Source: Bacteroidaceae bacterium (GTDB lineage Bacteria > Bacteroidota > Bacteroidia > Bacteroidales > Bacteroidaceae). From it: DNA of 64,000 bases. The translations under genes were made by a program, and so were the position numbers. The notes under the pieces were generated by a model, which was given only the letters and a program-made list of their open reading frames with translations, did not search any database and had not been told where the DNA came from. Positions 62,390-64,000 of this stretch are shown one piece after another. The number at the start of each line of letters is the position of its first letter. Positions within the stretch are counted from its first letter, which is position 1. The stretch spans positions 1 to 64,000 of the forward strand of contig JAGCNZ010000022.1 of NCBI GenBank assembly GCA_017645655.1, written 5' to 3'.

Positions 62390-62500
62390 ATGAAAAAGAA
62401 CAACATCTGGGAAGTAATCCTCAAAGTCATTGTAGCTGCTTTAACGGCAGCTTTGACTGCCATCACTACGACAAGTTGCATGGGCTTAGGTCCAATCTAA
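62390..62500 (+). CDS. smalltalk-family small membrane peptide
   Basis: A 36-residue peptide starts M-K-K-N-N-I-W-E-V-I, continues with an alanine/threonine-rich hydrophobic helix (A-A-L-T-A-A-L-T-A-I) and ends T-T-S-C-M-G-L-G-P-I. This matches the Bacteroidetes smalltalk family, which usually sits in phage-like or mobile loci near an amidase or DUF5675 gene. The Cys may be lipidated. A strong terminator follows. Its function is unknown. Confidence 0.75.
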   Translation: MKKNNIWEVILKVIVAALTAALTAITTTSCMGLGPI

Positions 62501-62513
62501 CTCCTCCCAATTT

Positions 62514-62548
62514 CTCCCTTATCTCTTTGCAGGTAAGGGAGTTTTTTT
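62514..62548 (+). terminator. terminator after the smalltalk gene
   Basis: CTCCCTTA (62514-62521) pairs with TAAGGGAG (62534-62541), followed by seven T. Confidence 0.9.
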
Positions 62549-62622
62549 GCTTCCGCATTCCCTTTTCATTTTCTCATTTCTTCATTTTTTCATTCTTTCT
62601 TCGTTTTTTCATTTTTTCTTCG

Positions 62623-62631
62623 TACTTTTGC
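62623..62631 (+). promoter_or_regulatory. promoter -7 box of metA
   Basis: TACTTTTGC, 20 bases before the metA start, preceded by T-rich ttcattttt repeats. Confidence 0.65.
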
Positions 62632-62650
62632 AAAGCAAAAGCAAACAACT

Positions 62651-63592
62651 ATGCCACTTAGACTTCCAGACAGCCTGCCCGCAATCGAGTTCCTCAGAGA
62701 GGAAAACATCTTCGTGTTGGGCACCGAAAGGGCGAACGCGCAGGACATCCGTCCACTGCGAATCGCCATCCTCAACCTCATGCCGCTGAAAATCACAACT
62801 GAGACGGACCTCATACGGCTGCTCTCGAACACGCCTCTGCAACTCGAGATACACCTCATGAAGGTCAAGGCGCACACCAGCAAGAACACGCCTGTAGAAC
62901 ACATGCGGGCCTTCTACCGCGACTTCGAGGAGATGCGCCACGAGAAGTTCGACGGCTTCATCATCACAGGAGCACCCGTGGAGCACCTCGACTTCGAGGA
63001 GGTTAACTACTGGGACGAGCTTTGCGACATCTTCGCGTGGGCGCGCACGCACGTTACATCTACTTTATATATCTGCTGGGCCGCGCAGGCAGGGCTCTAC
63101 CACTACTACGGCATCCCCAAATACCCCCTCCCAGAGAAGAAGTTCGGCATCTTCCCGCAAGTGCCGCTCCTGCCTCGACTGCCCATCTTCCGAGGCTTCG
63201 ACGACGTCTTCTACATGCCTCACTCCCGCCACACGGAAATCCGCAAAGAGGACATCCTCAGGGTAAACGAAGAACTAAGAATGAAGAGTGAAGAACTGAC
63301 CATCATTGCCGAGGGAGAGGAGAGCGGCGTCTCGATGGTGATGGCGCGAGGCGGGCGTGAAATCTTCATTACGGGACACTCAGAATACTCGCCGCCAACG
63401 CTCGACAACGAGTACCGTCGCGACCTCGCAAAAGGCCTGCCCATCAAGAAACCCATCAACTACTATCGCGACGACGACCCAGAGAAGGGACCGCTCGTCA
63501 CCTGGCGAGGCCACGGCAACCTGCTCTTCCAGAACTGGCTCAACTACTACGTCTACCAGGAAACGCCCTACGATATCAACGAGATAAGATAA
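62651..63592 (+). CDS. metA: homoserine O-acyltransferase MetA
   Basis: MetA activates homoserine with an acyl-CoA (succinyl or acetyl) for methionine synthesis. It has 313 residues. The nucleophile is Cys142 (Y-I-C-W-A-A-Q-A), the same number as in E. coli MetA. His243 and Glu245 (T-G-H-S-E-Y) correspond to E. coli His235 and Glu237, so about eight residues are inserted between. The insertion coincides with E-E-L-R-M-K-S-E-E-L, encoded by a gaagaactaagaatgaagag-type repeat. Whether it uses succinyl- or acetyl-CoA cannot be settled by eye. Confidence 0.95.
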   Translation: MPLRLPDSLPAIEFLREENIFVLGTERANAQDIRPLRIAILNLMPLKITTETDLIRLLSNTPLQLEIHLMKVKAHTSKNTPVEHMRAFYRDFEEMRHEKFDGFIITGAPVEHLDFEEVNYWDELCDIFAWARTHVTSTLYICWAAQAGLYHYYGIPKYPLPEKKFGIFPQVPLLPRLPIFRGFDDVFYMPHSRHTEIRKEDILRVNEELRMKSEELTIIAEGEESGVSMVMARGGREIFITGHSEYSPPTLDNEYRRDLAKGLPIKKPINYYRDDDPEKGPLVTWRGHGNLLFQNWLNYYVYQETPYDINEIR

Positions 63593-63859
63593 ATGTACAA
63601 TTTAGCAATGTACAAAGTACAATTTATGGACAATTGAACTAATATACTATTTTCTACCCTGTAAATTGCTAAATAGTTAAATTGTAAATAAATAGGACTC
63701 CGAGCTTGCTCGCCTGAGCACCTACGGAGCGCAAGAAATAGTAAATTTGTAAATTGTAAATTAAATAAATTGCTAAATAGTTAAATTGTAAATAAATTGC
63801 TAAATAGTTAAATTGTAAATAAATTGTAAATAGTAAATTTGTAAATAGTAAATTTGTAA
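63593..63859 (+). repeat. taaatagt/taaattg repeats with GC core
   Basis: Tandem gtaaattgctaaatagttaa units flank a core, ggactccgagcttgctcgcc...gagcgcaagaaat (about 63690-63742). The layout matches the 180-bp elements (repeat, GGACTCCG core, repeat). The repeats run right up to the start codon of the next gene and leave no other sequence for a ribosome-binding site. Confidence 0.75.
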
Positions 63860-64000
63860 ATGGATTATATTGAGCTCCTCTCCCCTGCTCGCAACCTCGA
63901 GTGCGGAATCGCAGCCGTAGATCATGGTGCAGATGCCGTCTACATCGGGGCTCCACGCTTCGGAGCAAGGGCTGCGGCAGGCAATTCCATCGAGGATATC
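63860..64000 (+). CDS. start of a U32-family peptidase/RlhA-like protein
   Basis: The first 47 residues are present before the window ends: M-D-Y-I-E-L-L-S-P-A-R-N-L-E-C-G, then H-G-A-D-A-V-Y-I-G-A-P-R-F-G-A-R. This is the typical U32 opening (hydrophobic strand, S-P-A-x-N, and G-A-D-A-V-Y-x-G). Family members act as collagenase-like peptidases or in RNA hydroxylation. The remainder is outside the window. Confidence 0.85.
   Translation, partial: MDYIELLSPARNLECGIAAVDHGADAVYIGAPRFGARAAAGNSIEDI

Overview
The window looks like chromosomal DNA of a Bacteroidales bacterium, most likely Prevotella or a close relative. Reasons: promoters follow the Bacteroidetes pattern (TTTG, about 19-20 nt, then TAnnTTTGC); genes lack strong Shine-Dalgarno sites; several families are typical of the phylum (gldE, serine palmitoyltransferase, the DUF5117 metalloprotease, the smalltalk peptide, GH92/GH27/GH99-like secreted enzymes); and secreted proteins share a short C-terminal tail ending in G-K-K-I-x-x-K.

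Layout. 1-1.8 kb: tail of an unknown gene, a structured leader, a dockerin-bearing secreted protein whose second half is an AT-rich apparent import, a small ORF, and a cohesin-like secreted protein. 1.9-9.5 kb: uvrB, then a tightly overlapping operon of a membrane-anchored protein, an ABC ATPase, an FtsX-like permease and a three-domain kinase/RapZ-C/nucleotidyltransferase fusion. 9.8-16.1 kb: mfd-recN-tilS. 16.3-20 kb: typA/bipA and a GH99-like secreted enzyme. 20.2-24.2 kb: rarA, then a lipid kinase divergent from serine palmitoyltransferase. 24.3-32.6 kb: sulfatase plus oxidoreductase, fabD plus a cytosolic alpha-amylase, and a large multidomain GH27 enzyme. 32.6-39.6 kb: a broken lamin-tail gene, then the minus-strand operon hisS-methyltransferase-GT2-radC-MIP18-lpxH, and a membrane acyltransferase. 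39.9-46.1 kb: HU, a GH92 mannosidase, a zinc metalloprotease and a secreted endo/exonuclease/phosphatase-fold protein. 46.2-53.7 kb: ssb, gldE, two TPR proteins and gyrA. 54.1-61.9 kb: a complete type II-C CRISPR-Cas locus (24 repeats, cas2, cas1, cas9, a divergent tracrRNA) next to a WYL regulator. 61.9-64 kb: remnants suggesting a mobile element (AT-rich tract with inverted 11-mers, hairpins, smalltalk peptide), metA, and the start of a U32 peptidase gene.

The most unusual content is non-coding. (1) Nine intergenic stretches carry arrays of a degenerate motif centred on CACGTG or CGTGTTAAG, most spaced at almost exactly 22 nt, lying directly after stop codons and before the next promoter. 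(2) A roughly 180-bp element occurs in two nearly identical inverted copies, each placed directly in front of a start codon (gldE and a TPR gene); one copy also ends the ssb gene early, so that SSB lacks its acidic tip. Related composite elements occur at 53.8 and 63.6 kb. (3) Palindromic CCTCC/GGAGG elements and short AT-rich repeats appear in intergenic DNA and also inside reading frames (mfd, metA, hisS, the cohesin gene, the nuclease-fold gene). The CRISPR-Cas locus is canonical in architecture, but the 3' end of its tracrRNA gene overlaps the WYL gene in antisense, and two neighbouring spacers are the same sequence shifted by one base.
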